The notes: a model not told the origin generated them from the sequence alone. 64,000 nucleotides of DNA from Pseudomonas fulva NBRC 16637 = DSM 17717 (GCF_000730565.1 NZ_BBIQ01000008.1:1-64000), one strand, 5' to 3'. Positions 1 through 11,877 are shown, counted from the stretch's first letter. Numbers and translations: made by a program.

Positions 1-34
1 CCTACAGGACATGTATAACTATGTGCGGCGCTCG

Positions 35-118
35 ATCTTGATCTTGATCTTGATCTTGATCTTGATCTTGATCTTGATCTTGATCTTGATCTTGATCTTG
101 ATCTTGATCTTGATCTTG
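35..118. repeat. Hexanucleotide tandem repeat, 14 copies of ATCTTG
   Basis: Fourteen uninterrupted copies of the 6-base unit ATCTTG run from 35 to 118, followed by a degenerate partial copy. Read as codons it gives alternating Ile-Leu, but the open frame continues into clearly non-coding sequence, so I do not call a gene. The exact copy number suggests a slippage-prone microsatellite between genes. Confidence 0.95.
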
Positions 119-279
119 CTTTTGATCTTCGCGACTTCAGAAGGCCGAACGCAGGTCTTGCGGAGGGAGGTGACAGGCATGGATGCCTGTCAAGCGCTGG
201 GCCCCAGGATGGGGCCTACAGCGCGGTCCTCCCGGGAGCAAGACCGGAGTGAGGGAACCCCGAAGCGCAGCGTAGGGGC

Positions 280-400
280 CGTATGAATGGAGCGCAGCGT
301 TTTTTGGTTACTTTTTGTCGCGTTTGACAAAAAGTGACTCGCCGTAAGGGCGAAAAGGTGATTAAGCGTCGCCATCGCAAATGGACTAAACACTTTATCA
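280..400. repeat. Probable dispersed intergenic element with hairpin
   Basis: The stretch around 280-400 has wording I associate with intergenic repeats found many times in pseudomonad genomes: a GAGCGCAGCG motif, a TTGGTTACTTTTTG / CAAAAAGTGAC pair, then GCCGTAAGGGCG. The arms 307-319 and 326-338 pair with one mismatch and form a hairpin. That it is multi-copy is recalled, not seen, because only one copy is in the window. Confidence 0.45.
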
Positions 401-440
401 CCACCCACACCTAAGCATTCAAGTTCTAAACATATAACTC

Positions 441-524
<84 letters not shown>

Positions 525-614
525 CCACATCATCAGGCAGGATATCGAAACCCATCAAAACTCCCGACCCAACCTGTAAGAGGCTAACTCACCCCTCACC
601 CACCACGACGAGCA

Positions 615-926
615 TTAAAAGTCCACCAACCGATAAACCTCATAGGCCGGCGTCTCATACGGATGACTCTGCTTGAGCGCAGCAACAACCTGACGAATCA
701 GGTCATCGCCCATCACAAGCTCCACCCTCCACTCCTCCACCACCTCGACCTGACCCGCCCGCCCAAGAAACGGCGAACTGCCGTCCAATGGACGAAACTG
801 GCCCTGGCCCAAGGTCTGCCAAGCACAGTGGTCATAATCACCCATGTGCCCACCACCTGCGGCGAACACAGCAGCCTTGACCACCTCCACATGGCTGGCA
901 GGGACGAAGAAGGCGAGCTTGTACAC
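615..926 (-). CDS. NIF3/YqfO-like C-terminal domain protein
   Basis: This 103-residue protein begins MYKLAFFVPASHVEVVKAA and contains GGGHMGDYDHCAW, G-x-FxPL and, near the end, SHPYETPAYEVY. These are the features of the small CutA-like domain found in YqfO/NIF3 proteins and also as a stand-alone protein (COG3323 type). The exact biochemical role is unknown; metal-linked or regulatory roles are proposed for the family. It starts three bases after the purL stop on the same strand, so it is probably co-transcribed with purL. Length fits the stand-alone family. Confidence 0.8.
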   Translation of the reverse strand: MYKLAFFVPASHVEVVKAAVFAAGGGHMGDYDHCAWQTLGQGQFRPLDGSSPFLGRAGQVEVVEEWRVELVMGDDLIRQVVAALKQSHPYETPAYEVYRLVDF

Positions 927-929
927 GCC

Positions 930-3900
930 TTAGTTCACCCACACCCGCGCATTGCGGAACATACGCATCAGCGCCGCATCTTCCTGCCACTCATCCGGGC
1001 GCCACGAGTTCTGCACGGCACGGAACACACGCTCCGGGTGCGGCATCATGATGGTCACGCGGCCGTCGCGGCTGGTGAGCCCCGTGATACCGCGTGGCGA
1101 GCCGTTGGGATTGGCCGGGTAGGCCTCGGTGACCTTGCCGTGGTTGTCCACGTAACGCAGCGCCACGCAACCGGACACATCGGCCTCCAGCAAGGCTTCT
1201 TCACTGGCGAACTCGGCATGGCCCTCGCCGTGGGCGATGGCGATCGGCATGCGCGAGCCGGCCATGCCCTGCAGGAAGATCGAGTTGGACTTCTGCACCT
1301 CGACCATGGCCACCCGCGCCTCGAACTGCTCGGAGCGGTTACGCACGAAGTGCGGCCAGTACTCGGTGCCCGGAATCAGCTCGTGCAGGTTGGACATCAT
1401 CTGGCAACCGTTGCACACCCCCAGGGCGAAGCTGTCGTTACGCTCGAAGAACGCCTGGAAGGCATCACGCGCACGGCTGTTGAACAGGGCCGACTTGGCC
1501 CAGCCCTCGCCTGCACCCAACACGTCGCCGTAGGAGAAGCCGCCACATGCGACCAAGCCCTTGAAGGCCTCGAAGTCCACGCGACCAGCAAGGATGTCGC
1601 TCATGTGCACGTCGATGGCCGCGAAACCGGCACGGTCGAAGGCAGCCGCCATTTCGACCTGGCCGTTGACGCCCTGCTCACGCAGGATGGCCACTTGCGG
1701 GCGCACGCCTTTCTTGATGTAGGGCGCGGCGATGTCGTCGTTGACATCAAAGCCCAACTTGACCGACAGCCCTGGGTTGTCTTCTTCGAGCAGCAGGTCG
1801 AATTCCTGATCCGCGCAATCGGCGTTGTCGCGCAGGCGCTGGATCTGGTAGCTGGTCTCAGCCCACTGGCGCTGAAGCATGCGGCGGTCGTCATCGAACA
1901 GCACTTCGCCGTTCAGGCTGATGGAGACTTCGGCGTTGTTGACCGGCTTGCCGATCACCGCCACGCACTGCTCACCCAAGCCAGCGGCGCTGAACTGGAC
2001 CAGTACGTCCGGGGTAGCGTCCTGACGCACCTGAATGACCGCGCCCAGCTCTTCGTTGAACAGGATGGCCGGGATGTCGGCCTTGCTGTCGGTCAGCGGA
2101 TCGAGGTGCAAGTCCAGACCGCAGTGACCCGCGAAGGCCATTTCCAGCACGGTGGCGAAGAGGCCGCCGTCGGAGCGGTCATGGTAGGCCAGCAGGTGGC
2201 CGTCGGCATTCAGGCCCTGGATGACGGCGAAGAACGCCTTGAGGTCTTCGGCATCGTCCACATCCGGCGCCTGGGCACCGAGCTTGCCGTAGGTCTGCGC
2301 CAGGATCGACGCGCCCATGCGGTTCTTGCCACGGCCCAGGTCGATCAGGATCAGGTCCGTCTCGCCCTTGTCCATGCGCAATTGCGGGGTCAGAGTGCCG
2401 CGGATGTCGGTAACCGGCGCAAAGCCGCTGACGATCAGCGACATCGGCGAGGTCACGCTCTTGTCCACGCCGTCCTCGCTCCACTTGGTTTTCATCGACA
2501 TGGAGTCTTTGCCGACCGGAATCGTCAGGCCCAGCTCTGGGCACAGCTCCATGCCCACAGCCTTGACGGTGTCGTACAAGCGGGCGTCTTCGCCCGGGTG
2601 GCCGGCGGCCGACATCCAGTTGGCCGACAGCTTGATGTCGGACAGTTTGTCGATACGCGCGCCGGCCATGTTGGTCAGGACCTCGCCGATGGCCATGCGC
2701 CCGGAAGCCGGGGCATCGAGCAGGGCCAGCGGGGTACGCTCGCCCATGGCCATGGCTTCACCGGTGTACACGTCGAAGCTGGTGGCGGTGACGGCACAGT
2801 CAGCCACCGGCACCTGCCAGGGGCCGACCATCTGGTCGCGCGCCACAAGGCCGGTGATGGTGCGGTCGCCAATGGTGATCAGGAAGCTCTTGCTGGCAAC
2901 GGCCGGGTGGTTCAGCACGCGCTGCGCAGCGCTGTCCAGGTCCAGGGTGCTCGGATCGAAGTCGTCGCCCAACTCGGCTTCGCGGCTGACCGAGCGGTGC
3001 ATGCGCGGCGGTTTGCCGAGCAGCACGTCCAGCGGCATGTCGACCGGCGTGTTGCCAAAGTGGCTGTCGGTCACAGTCAGGTGCGGCTCGGCAGTCGCCT
3101 CGCCGACGACTGCGAACGGGCAGCGCTCGCGCTCGCAGATGGCCTGGAAGCGCTCGAAGTCCTCGGCGCTGACTGCCAGTACATAGCGTTCCTGGGATTC
3201 GTTGCTCCAGATTTCGTGCGGGGCCATGCCCGGCTCGTCATTGGGCACGTTGCGCAGCTCGAAGCGGCCACCGCGACCGCCGTCGTTCACCAGTTCAGGG
3301 AACGCATTAGAGATACCGCCCGCCCCCACGTCGTGGATGAAGGCGATGGGGTTGTGTTCACCCAACTGCCAGCAACGGTCGATGACCTCCTGGCAACGGC
3401 GCTCCATCTCGGGGTTTTCGCGCTGCACCGAGGCGAAGTCGAGGTCGGCCGAGCTGGCGCCGGTGGCCACCGACGAAGCGGCGCCGCCACCCAGGCCGAT
3501 CAGCATGGCCGGACCGCCCAACACGATCAGCTTGGCACCGACGGTGATCTCGCCCTTCTGCACGTGATCTTCGCGGATGTTGCCCATGCCGCCGGCCAGC
3601 ATGATCGGCTTGTGGTAACCGCGCACTTCTTCGCCGTGCGGGGTGTTGATGGACTGCTCGAAGGTACGGAAGTAGCCGGTCAGGGCCGGACGCCCGAACT
3701 CGTTGTTGAAGGCAGCGCCGCCCAGCGGGCCTTCGACCATGATGTCGAGGGCGTCGACGATGCGGCCAGGCTTGCCGTAGTCCTGCTCCCAGGGCTGCTC
3801 GAAGCCTGGGATGCGCAGGTTGGACACGGTGAAGCCGGTGAGGCCGGCCTTGGGCTTGGCGCCACGGCCGGTGGCACCTTCGTCACGGATTTCGCCGCCA

Positions 3901-4829
3901 GAACCGGTCGATGCCCCGGAGAAGGGAGCGATGGCGGTCGGGTGGTTGTGGGTTTCCACCTTCATCAGAATGTGTACCGGCTCCTGCACCGCACCATACT
4001 GGCGGGTTTCAGGGTTCGGGTAGAAACGACCAGCAACGTTGCCGACGATGACCGAAGCGTTGTCCTTGTACGCCGACAGCACACCTTCGCTGTGCATCTG
4101 GTAGGTGTTCTTGATCATGCCGAACAGGCTCTTGTCCTGCGCCTGGCCGTCGATGTCCCAACTGGCGTTGAAGATCTTGTGGCGACAGTGCTCGGAGTTG
4201 GCCTGGGCGAACATCATCAGTTCGATGTCGTTGGGGTTGCGCTTGAGGCCCTGGAACGCGGTGACCAGGTAGTCCACCTCGTCCTCGGCCAATGCCAGGC
4301 CGAGGTCGATGTTGGCCTGGGCCAGAGCGTCGCGGCCACCGGCGAGGATGTCCACTGACGTCATGGGCCTTGGCTGGGCGTGGCTGAACATGTCGGCGGC
4401 CTGCTCAAGCTGGCCCAGCACGCGCTGGGTCATGCGGTCGTGCAACTGCGCCGACACCTGCTCGGCCTCGGCGTCGCTGAGGTCACCGGCAACGTAGTAC
4501 GCAATGCCGCGCTCCAGGCGCTGGATCGACTGCAGGCCGCAGTTGTGGGCGATGTCGCTGGCCTTGCTGGCCCAGGGCGAAATGGTGCCCAGGCGCGGTA
4601 CGACCAGGAACAGGCGACCGGCGGGCTCCTGCACCGGTACGCTCGGGCCGTACTTGAGCAGACGGCCCAGCACCTGCTGCTGGTCGGCGGTCAGCTCGCC
4701 GTCGGTATCGGCGAAGTGGGCAAATTCGGCATACAAACCAGTAACAGCGGGGACTTTCTGGCTCAGTTGCTCGAGTAACTTACCGTGGCGAAAGGCAGAA
4801 AGGGCAGGAGCGCCGCGCAGGATCAACAT
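930..4829 (-). CDS. purL: Phosphoribosylformylglycinamidine synthase (FGAR amidotransferase)
   Basis: PurL converts formylglycinamide ribonucleotide, ATP and glutamine to the amidine in de novo purine synthesis, in the cytoplasm. The 1299-residue length is that of the large single-chain gammaproteobacterial enzyme. I chose the ATG at 4829 because the product then starts [14 protein letters not shown], like known PurL; an open frame extends further upstream but without similarity. Visible motifs include [19 protein letters not shown] in the synthetase core and a C-terminal class I glutaminase with [10 protein letters not shown] (nucleophile Cys near residue 1138) and MPHPERVF (His-Glu near 1263). 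The NIF3-like gene follows directly. Confidence 0.97.
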   Translation of the reverse strand: MLILRGAPALSAFRHGKLLEQLSQKVPAVTGLYAEFAHFADTDGELTADQQQVLGRLLKYGPSVPVQEPAGRLFLVVPRLGTISPWASKASDIAHNCGLQSIQRLERGIAYYVAGDLSDAEAEQVSAQLHDRMTQRVLGQLEQAADMFSHAQPRPMTSVDILAGGRDALAQANIDLGLALAEDEVDYLVTAFQGLKRNPNDIELMMFAQANSEHCRHKIFNASWDIDGQAQDKSLFGMIKNTYQMHSEGVLSAYKDNASVIVGNVAGRFYPNPETRQYGAVQEPVHILMKVETHNHPTAIAPFSGASTGSGGEIRDEGATGRGAKPKAGLTGFTVSNLRIPGFEQPWEQDYGKPGRIVDALDIMVEGPLGGAAFNNEFGRPALTGYFRTFEQSINTPHGEEVRGYHKPIMLAGGMGNIREDHVQKGEITVGAKLIVLGGPAMLIGLGGGAASSVATGASSADLDFASVQRENPEMERRCQEVIDRCWQLGEHNPIAFIHDVGAGGISNAFPELVNDGGRGGRFELRNVPNDEPGMAPHEIWSNESQERYVLAVSAEDFERFQAICERERCPFAVVGEATAEPHLTVTDSHFGNTPVDMPLDVLLGKPPRMHRSVSREAELGDDFDPSTLDLDSAAQRVLNHPAVASKSFLITIGDRTITGLVARDQMVGPWQVPVADCAVTATSFDVYTGEAMAMGERTPLALLDAPASGRMAIGEVLTNMAGARIDKLSDIKLSANWMSAAGHPGEDARLYDTVKAVGMELCPELGLTIPVGKDSMSMKTKWSEDGVDKSVTSPMSLIVSGFAPVTDIRGTLTPQLRMDKGETDLILIDLGRGKNRMGASILAQTYGKLGAQAPDVDDAEDLKAFFAVIQGLNADGHLLAYHDRSDGGLFATVLEMAFAGHCGLDLHLDPLTDSKADIPAILFNEELGAVIQVRQDATPDVLVQFSAAGLGEQCVAVIGKPVNNAEVSISLNGEVLFDDDRRMLQRQWAETSYQIQRLRDNADCADQEFDLLLEEDNPGLSVKLGFDVNDDIAAPYIKKGVRPQVAILREQGVNGQVEMAAAFDRAGFAAIDVHMSDILAGRVDFEAFKGLVACGGFSYGDVLGAGEGWAKSALFNSRARDAFQAFFERNDSFALGVCNGCQMMSNLHELIPGTEYWPHFVRNRSEQFEARVAMVEVQKSNSIFLQGMAGSRMPIAIAHGEGHAEFASEEALLEADVSGCVALRYVDNHGKVTEAYPANPNGSPRGITGLTSRDGRVTIMMPHPERVFRAVQNSWRPDEWQEDAALMRMFRNARVWVN

Positions 4830-6641
<1,812 letters not shown>

Positions 6642-6650
6642 CCGGTCACG

Positions 6651-7130
6651 TCACGGCTTGGCCCGGCGAGCCTTGAAGAAGTCACTGAGCACTTGCCCGC
6701 ACGCTTCGGCCATCACGCCCCCCTCTACCAGCACACGGTGGTTCAGGAAGCCTTGCCCGAAGAACTGGCCCTGGCTCTGCACGATCCCGGCCTTGGGTTC
6801 CAGTGCGCCGAAGACCACGCGCATCACCCGCGAATGCACGATCAAGCCGGCGCACATGCTGCACGGCTCCAAGGTCACGTACAGCGTGCTACCCGGCAGG
6901 CGGTAGTTGCCGACCGCCCGCGCGGCGGCGCGGATCGCCACCATCTCGGCATGGGCGCTGGGGTCGCTGTCGGTGATCGGGCGGTTGAAGCCCTGGCCGA
7001 TGACCTGGCCGTCCTGCACCAGCACAGCGCCCACCGGCACCTCGCCCAGCTGGGCGCCCTCGGCGGCCAACGCCAACGCCATGCGCATGTAGGTCTGGTC
7101 ATGGCTGCGGTCGATGATCTGCGGTCGCAT
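6651..7130 (-). CDS. tadA: tRNA-specific adenosine deaminase
   Basis: TadA deaminates A34 to inosine in the wobble position of tRNA-Arg(ACG). The 159-residue protein has the cytidine/adenosine deaminase zinc site: HAEMVAI (zinc His and proton-shuttle Glu) and PCSMCAG (two zinc Cys). The sequence MRMALALAAEGAQLGEVPVGAVLV is typical of TadA. Its ATG shares its A with the upstream multicopper oxidase stop (TGATG), so translation is probably coupled. Essential in most bacteria. Confidence 0.96.
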   Translation of the reverse strand: MRPQIIDRSHDQTYMRMALALAAEGAQLGEVPVGAVLVQDGQVIGQGFNRPITDSDPSAHAEMVAIRAAARAVGNYRLPGSTLYVTLEPCSMCAGLIVHSRVMRVVFGALEPKAGIVQSQGQFFGQGFLNHRVLVEGGVMAEACGQVLSDFFKARRAKP

Positions 7131-8512
7131 CAGACCACCGCGATCGCGGCCATCAGGCCGGTTTCCATGTGGTCGATGACGTGGCAGTGGAACATCCAGG
7201 TGCCCGGGTTATCGGCGACCAGCGCAACCTGGGCGCGCTCGTTCTTGCCCAGCAGGTAGGTGTCGGTGAACCACGGCTCCTTGATGTCATGCCGGTTGGA
7301 ACCAATCACCTTGAAGCTCATGCCGTGCAAGTGGATGGGGTGCTGGTACTGGGTCATGTTCTTCAATTCGAAAATGTAGCTCTTGCCCTTGGTCAGCGTC
7401 GCGATCGGGCGATCGGCGCAGGTCTTGTCGGTGATGTCCCAGGCCTGACCGTTGATCTGCCACAGGCTCGGCGGCTTGCCCTGGTCGGTGCCGACCGACA
7501 CCTTGCCTGCCCACTCGAAGTTGAAGTTGAGCTTTTCGGCGTTTTCCAGGTCCGGCTCGGCGATGGGGTTGGGCGGCAGCGCCGCTGGCCAGTCGCTGGG
7601 CGCATCCGGGTTGGCCACCGCGCGCAGGGTGCCCAGGCGCACGAAGCCATCGCGAAGGGAGATCTCTTCGCCGGCCTCGGGAATGCGGATCGCCAGGCAA
7701 ATGCGCATGCCAGGCCCCAGCCAGTAGTCATCCTCCAATGGCCGGGGGGTGACGGGGTTGCCATCGAGCGCGTAGATCCGCGCTTCGCAGTTGCCCTTGA
7801 GGTTGATGCGGTACGTCCAGGTGTTGTCCAGGTTCAGCAGGCGCACGCGCACCACCTGCCCTGCCGGCAGCTCGGTCACGGCATCGGCTTGGCCGTTGAT
7901 GGTGATCAGCCGCCCTGCCGTCCCATTGCGCGCCGCCTCGCGCGGGACGCTGAACGGCATCCAGCCCCCCTGCTCGTCCACATGCCAGGTCTTGAGGTTG
8001 AGCGTGCGCTCATGCTTGAAACCGGTGGGTTCGCGCTCCTCGACGATCAGCGGGCCCACCAGGCCCCGGCCCAGCTCTTCGGAGCTGCTGACATGGGGGT
8101 GGTACCAGTAGCTGCCGGCATCGGGCACCCGGAACTTGTAGTCGAAATACTCCCCTGGCTTGACTGGCAATTGCGACACATACGGCACGCCATCCATTTC
8201 CAGCGGCAAGCGGATGCCATGCCAGTGGATGGTGGTCTCGATCGGCAGGTGGTTGATGAAGCGCACGCGCAGCCAGGTACCCTGCCGCACGCGCAGCTCG
8301 GTCCCAGGGGCACTGGGCCCGAACGCCCAGGCTTGAGTCGTGTGTCCAGGGACCAGTTCGACGTCAAGGGGCGCTGCGATCAGCTCGTAGTCATGGCCGG
8401 CATTGTCATCTTCGACCTTGCCCAGCCAGTACCGCGCGGCGCCCCCCGCGCCCAGGCCAACCACAACCAGGCCGGTCAGGCCCTTGAGCATTTGTCGACG
8501 GGTGAAGGACAT
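7130..8512 (-). CDS. Multicopper oxidase, Tat-exported
   Basis: The 460-residue product starts with a twin-arginine signal (MSFTRRQMLKGLTGLVVVG), so it is folded before export to the periplasm. All four copper-ligand motifs are present: HWHG, WYHPH, HPIHLHG and HCHVIDHMETGLM, the last with the type 1 copper His and axial Met. This is a three-domain CueO/CopA/laccase-like enzyme coupling oxidation of metal ions or phenolics to oxygen reduction. The substrate cannot be read from the sequence; there is no methionine-rich insert of the CueO kind and no copper regulator next to it. The stop codon overlaps the tadA start. Confidence 0.92.
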   Translation of the reverse strand: MSFTRRQMLKGLTGLVVVGLGAGGAARYWLGKVEDDNAGHDYELIAAPLDVELVPGHTTQAWAFGPSAPGTELRVRQGTWLRVRFINHLPIETTIHWHGIRLPLEMDGVPYVSQLPVKPGEYFDYKFRVPDAGSYWYHPHVSSSEELGRGLVGPLIVEEREPTGFKHERTLNLKTWHVDEQGGWMPFSVPREAARNGTAGRLITINGQADAVTELPAGQVVRVRLLNLDNTWTYRINLKGNCEARIYALDGNPVTPRPLEDDYWLGPGMRICLAIRIPEAGEEISLRDGFVRLGTLRAVANPDAPSDWPAALPPNPIAEPDLENAEKLNFNFEWAGKVSVGTDQGKPPSLWQINGQAWDITDKTCADRPIATLTKGKSYIFELKNMTQYQHPIHLHGMSFKVIGSNRHDIKEPWFTDTYLLGKNERAQVALVADNPGTWMFHCHVIDHMETGLMAAIAVV

Positions 8513-8631
8513 CGCAGCGGGTACCTCGTGTTCGGCACAAACAGTTCACCAGCAGGCGCTGATGAAGAAGGGCGAATACGATACACCTGCGAATGGGAAA
8601 GATTAAGTGAAGGATCAATCCGATGTGTCCT

Positions 8632-8662
8632 GGGCGCGCTCAATCGGCTTGAGCGCGCGCCC
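8632..8662 (-). terminator. GC-rich hairpin after the M48 operon
   Basis: Arms GGGCGCGCTCAA (8632-8643) and TTGAGCGCGCGC plus CC pair across a 5-base loop with one GC bulge. It lies immediately after the stop of the M48 peptidase gene, in the right place for a terminator, but no U-tract follows on the minus strand. It may act as an RNA end-stabiliser instead. Confidence 0.45.
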
Positions 8663-8666
8663 CCGT

Positions 8667-10100
8667 TCACAGTCGGCCGAACCAGTGGCGCTCCTCGACG
8701 CCCGGTGCCCGGGTAGCGGCGAACAGCAGCGCCGGGTCGGGCGCAACACCCAACGCCTGCAGGCGGGAAGCGGCTGCAGGGTGAGTGTCGAAGGGGTGCG
8801 CCATGGCGGCACCCAGCACCTCGTCGCCCACCTGCAGCGGGTGATGCTCAAGGTAGCCAGGCAGGGCTCGATCGATACCTTGTCCACCGCACGTCGCCAG
8901 CACCGTATCGACCGCAGGCTGCAGCGCAATGATGCGCAGCAAGGTCTGCGCAAACAGCCGTTGTCCGCCGACTGCAGCGCCTGCCTGGTCTGCCAGCAGC
9001 TCTTGCGACCGTCCCCAGTGCAGTACCGCACGCTGGAAATGGTGCAGGAACTGCCAGGCCATCCACAGCGTCGGGCGTTGCGTCCAGGGCGCGGGCTCGT
9101 CATCGCCCACCAGCGCCGAGAAATGGGCGCGCATCATGCTGAACTGTGCATTGGTCTGGCTGGCCCGTTCGGTATCCTGATGCCGGAAATGGCCCAGTTC
9201 GTGTCCAATGACCGCACCCGCTTCTGCCTGGCTGAGCATGCCCAGGTAAGGCAGCGGCAAGTACAGCGTGCGACCTGCCAGCGGCAAGCCTGCAGGCTGA
9301 AGCAGAATCGGCACGCTGGTGACAAAAAAGCCCTGATCGAGGCCAACCACGATGTTGTCGGGGACCGGTGCCTGAAGCTGCGCCGCCAGGCCCTCGACCC
9401 AGCGCCATACCCCCGTTGCACTGTCCCGATCAAGCGCCCTGCCCAGAAAGGACGTGCCCTGATCGAGTACAAGCGGCCAGCGTCGATGCAACCGCCTGGC
9501 CAGTTGCAGGCAGACCAGCACGCACGAAGCCAGCGGCAACACGATGAACAGCACCGTCAACCCACCCTCGGCCACCCGGCTGGTCGCAACGCTCAGCTCG
9601 TACAGCAAGGCAAGGCTCAATGCGGCAGCCAGCAAGCCCAGATGCAGTACCAGCCACTTGCCCAGGGCACGCCAACGCTGGGTCATGTGCTGCTGCAGGA
9701 ACTCAGATGAGCGCAGCGCCCGCCAGGCGTCCAGTCTGAGCCTGAGCCACGCCCCTGCCGCAGTGAGCAGGGCCAGAACCGCCAGCAGGCCGCTCGTGAC
9801 TGCCAGGACCTTGCGCAGAGACTGCCCGCCAAGGCCCGCCTCATAGCGGTCCACTTCACGCTGAAGCCGCTCACGTCGGTCTGCCTGGGGCAGGTATGGG
9901 TTACGCTCGGCCTTGGGCAGGGCCTGCAAGAGCGTGTCGCTTGGCGTATCCAGCCACTGGCGCATCACCTGAGCCTGCGCCTGTGCCACCTCGAGGCGCC
10001 AGAGTTGCACCTGGCTCCACCCCAGTACCAGCAGCGGCAACAGCAGCAGGGCCAAGCCCCAGCCCAGGCGCCTGAGCAGCCGTATGGCCCCGTTGCTCAT
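8667..10100 (-). CDS. M48-family membrane metallopeptidase
   Basis: This 477-residue protein has an N-terminal membrane anchor (about residues 12-30), three further hydrophobic stretches around 95-115, 150-170 and 180-200, and a cytoplasmic or periplasmic catalytic part. The zinc motif HELGH sits near residue 300 and the third-ligand region ELLADQAGA downstream, as in M48 (HtpX/Ste24/Oma1-type) peptidases. It is the last gene of a four-gene unit: its ATG overlaps the stop of the preceding gene by four bases (ATGA). The substrate is unknown. The M48 assignment is firm, the biological role is not. Confidence 0.85.
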   Translation of the reverse strand: MSNGAIRLLRRLGWGLALLLLPLLVLGWSQVQLWRLEVAQAQAQVMRQWLDTPSDTLLQALPKAERNPYLPQADRRERLQREVDRYEAGLGGQSLRKVLAVTSGLLAVLALLTAAGAWLRLRLDAWRALRSSEFLQQHMTQRWRALGKWLVLHLGLLAAALSLALLYELSVATSRVAEGGLTVLFIVLPLASCVLVCLQLARRLHRRWPLVLDQGTSFLGRALDRDSATGVWRWVEGLAAQLQAPVPDNIVVGLDQGFFVTSVPILLQPAGLPLAGRTLYLPLPYLGMLSQAEAGAVIGHELGHFRHQDTERASQTNAQFSMMRAHFSALVGDDEPAPWTQRPTLWMAWQFLHHFQRAVLHWGRSQELLADQAGAAVGGQRLFAQTLLRIIALQPAVDTVLATCGGQGIDRALPGYLEHHPLQVGDEVLGAAMAHPFDTHPAAASRLQALGVAPDPALLFAATRAPGVEERHWFGRL

Positions 10101-10774
10101 GGCCCAGCCCGCCGCAGGGCATCACCCTGGCGAGCCACGGCCGGGAACAACTGTGCCAAGGTACGCCTGGCCTGTGCTGCCTGCAGGTAGGGGTAAAGCA
10201 CGTCCACCAGTTCTGCCAGTGTGAGCCTGCGCCCGGTCAGGGTGAAGTTACACGCCCACACCTTGAGCCGCAGGCCACCGGCAATCAGCTGGGCATCAGG
10301 GGCTGCCAGCGCTTTGAAACTCGAGGCCTTGAGCACAGGTGCAGCACCGAACGCGGCAAGGCTGAACACCAGGTGCGTACTCAGCCGCCGTTGTTCGACA
10401 TCGAAGCCCTCGAACGCTTCCCATGGTACAGGGGCCAAGGCGTTGGCGAAGCTGACCGTGTCACGGGTCACCGCCAGTGCGCACTGCCCATGGCGCTGAT
10501 ACAGCGCCCAGGCGCAAACCAGGGCCACCAGCCCGATGCCGGCCAGCCCTGCACCGAATGCCCATAGCAACACCACCACCGCGGTGGAGGTCTGCGGGCC
10601 GAAGACCATCGGCAAGCTCGCGAGCCAGCCACCGAGCCCAAGTGCCACCAGCCCGATGATTGCACACGCAAGTGCCTTGCCCAGCGAGTGCTCACGCAGC
10701 TCGAACGACTCATCAGGCCCGACGGCATGGACCTGCAGGTAGGCCAGGTCGTCATTGGCGCCGGAATTATCCAT
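10097..10774 (-). CDS. Membrane protein of the M48 operon, function unknown
   Basis: I do not recognise this 225-residue protein. It has two adjacent hydrophobic segments (about residues 33-55 and 63-90) followed by a soluble part, resembling PH-like membrane proteins that sense or regulate at the bilayer, but that comparison is only structural intuition. The ATG at 10774 overlaps the stop of the upstream gene by 8 bases, and this gene's stop overlaps the M48 start by 4 bases, so translational coupling is likely. A longer open frame reaches 10816, but lies inside the neighbour. Confidence 0.7.
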   Translation of the reverse strand: MDNSGANDDLAYLQVHAVGPDESFELREHSLGKALACAIIGLVALGLGGWLASLPMVFGPQTSTAVVVLLWAFGAGLAGIGLVALVCAWALYQRHGQCALAVTRDTVSFANALAPVPWEAFEGFDVEQRRLSTHLVFSLAAFGAAPVLKASSFKALAAPDAQLIAGGLRLKVWACNFTLTGRRLTLAELVDVLYPYLQAAQARRTLAQLFPAVARQGDALRRAGP

Positions 10775-11426
10775 TGGCCTGCAGCAGCTCGAGCTGACGC
10801 TGAGCGTGGGCGGCATCGCAGTAGGCCGTCAGCACGGCCAGCACTTCTTCGTTGGACAGCTTGCGTCCGTTCTGCGCCAGCCCAGCCGACATGATACGGA
10901 TCTGGGGGCGCGGCTTTTTCAGAACCATGGCCTGGTTACCGAAGAACTGCAGCCTCGCCACTCGGTGGGTAGGCAATGCAGCATCGCTGCTCATCTCCAG
11001 CGTCTGCATCATCACCAGCCCTTCATCCTTGACCGAGATGTCCTGCACTTGGGCCAGGTCCACCGGCGCGTCCAACGTGTCGACGAACAGTTGGCGGCGC
11101 GTCAGGCGCATGAACACCTGGGTACCGGCGTTGCGGTGCTGCCAGGTCACAACAGCGGCGATGAGCACGATGAAGGCGGTGGCCACGATCGGCCCGGTGC
11201 GCTGCATGCTGATGCCGATTCCGAACAGAATCAGGGCACCGACCAGCCATACAGGCCCCCACACGCGGTAACGGCGAGAGTTGGTGAATTCGCTCTGCTC
11301 CGGCACGCGCTCGATCACTTGCCGAAGCTCGGCAACCACGCGCTCGCGCTGGGCCGTGCGCGACTGGTCGTACTCGTTGCCCAGCGAGCCGGACAGGTCG
11401 GCCAGTGGATCGGTATGTTCGCTCAT
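10767..11426 (-). CDS. Membrane protein of the M48 operon, function unknown
   Basis: The 219-residue product has a charged N-terminal 50 residues, two transmembrane segments (about 57-75 and 80-98, split by MQRTG), then a mostly soluble region with QVFMRLTRRQLFVDTL. Its layout matches the following gene (two hydrophobic segments near the N-terminus, then a domain of about 120 residues), so the two may be diverged relatives; the sequences themselves do not align obviously by eye. No family recognised. It follows the exported protein gene after 16 bases. Confidence 0.7.
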   Translation of the reverse strand: MSEHTDPLADLSGSLGNEYDQSRTAQRERVVAELRQVIERVPEQSEFTNSRRYRVWGPVWLVGALILFGIGISMQRTGPIVATAFIVLIAAVVTWQHRNAGTQVFMRLTRRQLFVDTLDAPVDLAQVQDISVKDEGLVMMQTLEMSSDAALPTHRVARLQFFGNQAMVLKKPRPQIRIMSAGLAQNGRKLSNEEVLAVLTAYCDAAHAQRQLELLQANG

Positions 11427-11442
11427 GATCGATGCCCCTCGA

Positions 11443-11877
11443 TTATTTCTTGGCAGCCAGGTAATCGGTCAGGAACGCCTCGGCGTTGCCCTGATGCGAC
11501 AAACCTTCCGAGTAACCGACCTGGCGCGGCTGCGCCTCGCCGGGCAGGTACAGCTCGCCCCCCCACATGCCCTGGATGATCAGCACGACGAATTTCTTGC
11601 CGTCGACGTCGGTCCAGTAGCGGGTATCCGTGGCGGTTTTCTCGACGTGCATTTTCTGGATGCGCATATCCCAGTCGTGATCGACGCCTTCCACCTGCAC
11701 CAGCGCCTCGTTGGCCGCGCGATCGCCAATGCGCAGCGTCCACACCTTGGCCCCTTCAGTGCCCAGGTAGGCGACGACGTTCTTGGCCACGTCCGGGCGG
11801 TCCTCGGCCTGGGCTTGACCGATACACAGGGTGAGCGCGGCAACCAGCAAGGCAGCCCATTTCCGATAAGCGAACAT
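11443..11877 (-). CDS. Small exported protein, first gene of the M48 operon
   Basis: This 144-residue protein starts with a classical signal peptide (MFAYRKWAALLVAALTLCIGQAQA, cut before EDRPD), leaving a mature protein of about 120 residues. The mature part holds GTEGAKVWTLRIGDR, VDHDWDMRIQKMHVEK and FVVLIIQGMWGGELYLPGE. No cysteines remain in it, so it is not disulphide-bonded. I cannot name a family. As the first gene of the operon, divergent from an AraC-type gene, it could be the sensed or processed partner of the M48 peptidase, which is inference. Confidence 0.7.
   Translation of the reverse strand: MFAYRKWAALLVAALTLCIGQAQAEDRPDVAKNVVAYLGTEGAKVWTLRIGDRAANEALVQVEGVDHDWDMRIQKMHVEKTATDTRYWTDVDGKKFVVLIIQGMWGGELYLPGEAQPRQVGYSEGLSHQGNAEAFLTDYLAAKK

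Noticed and set aside
11..286. Open frame through the hexamer array (Ile-Leu repeat protein)
   Set aside because: The frame depends on the 6-base repeat and continues into a non-coding element; no ribosome site.
663..4358. 1231-codon plus-strand open frame
   Set aside because: It is antisense to purL, which has clear catalytic motifs. The His/Val-rich composition is typical of a GC-rich shadow frame.
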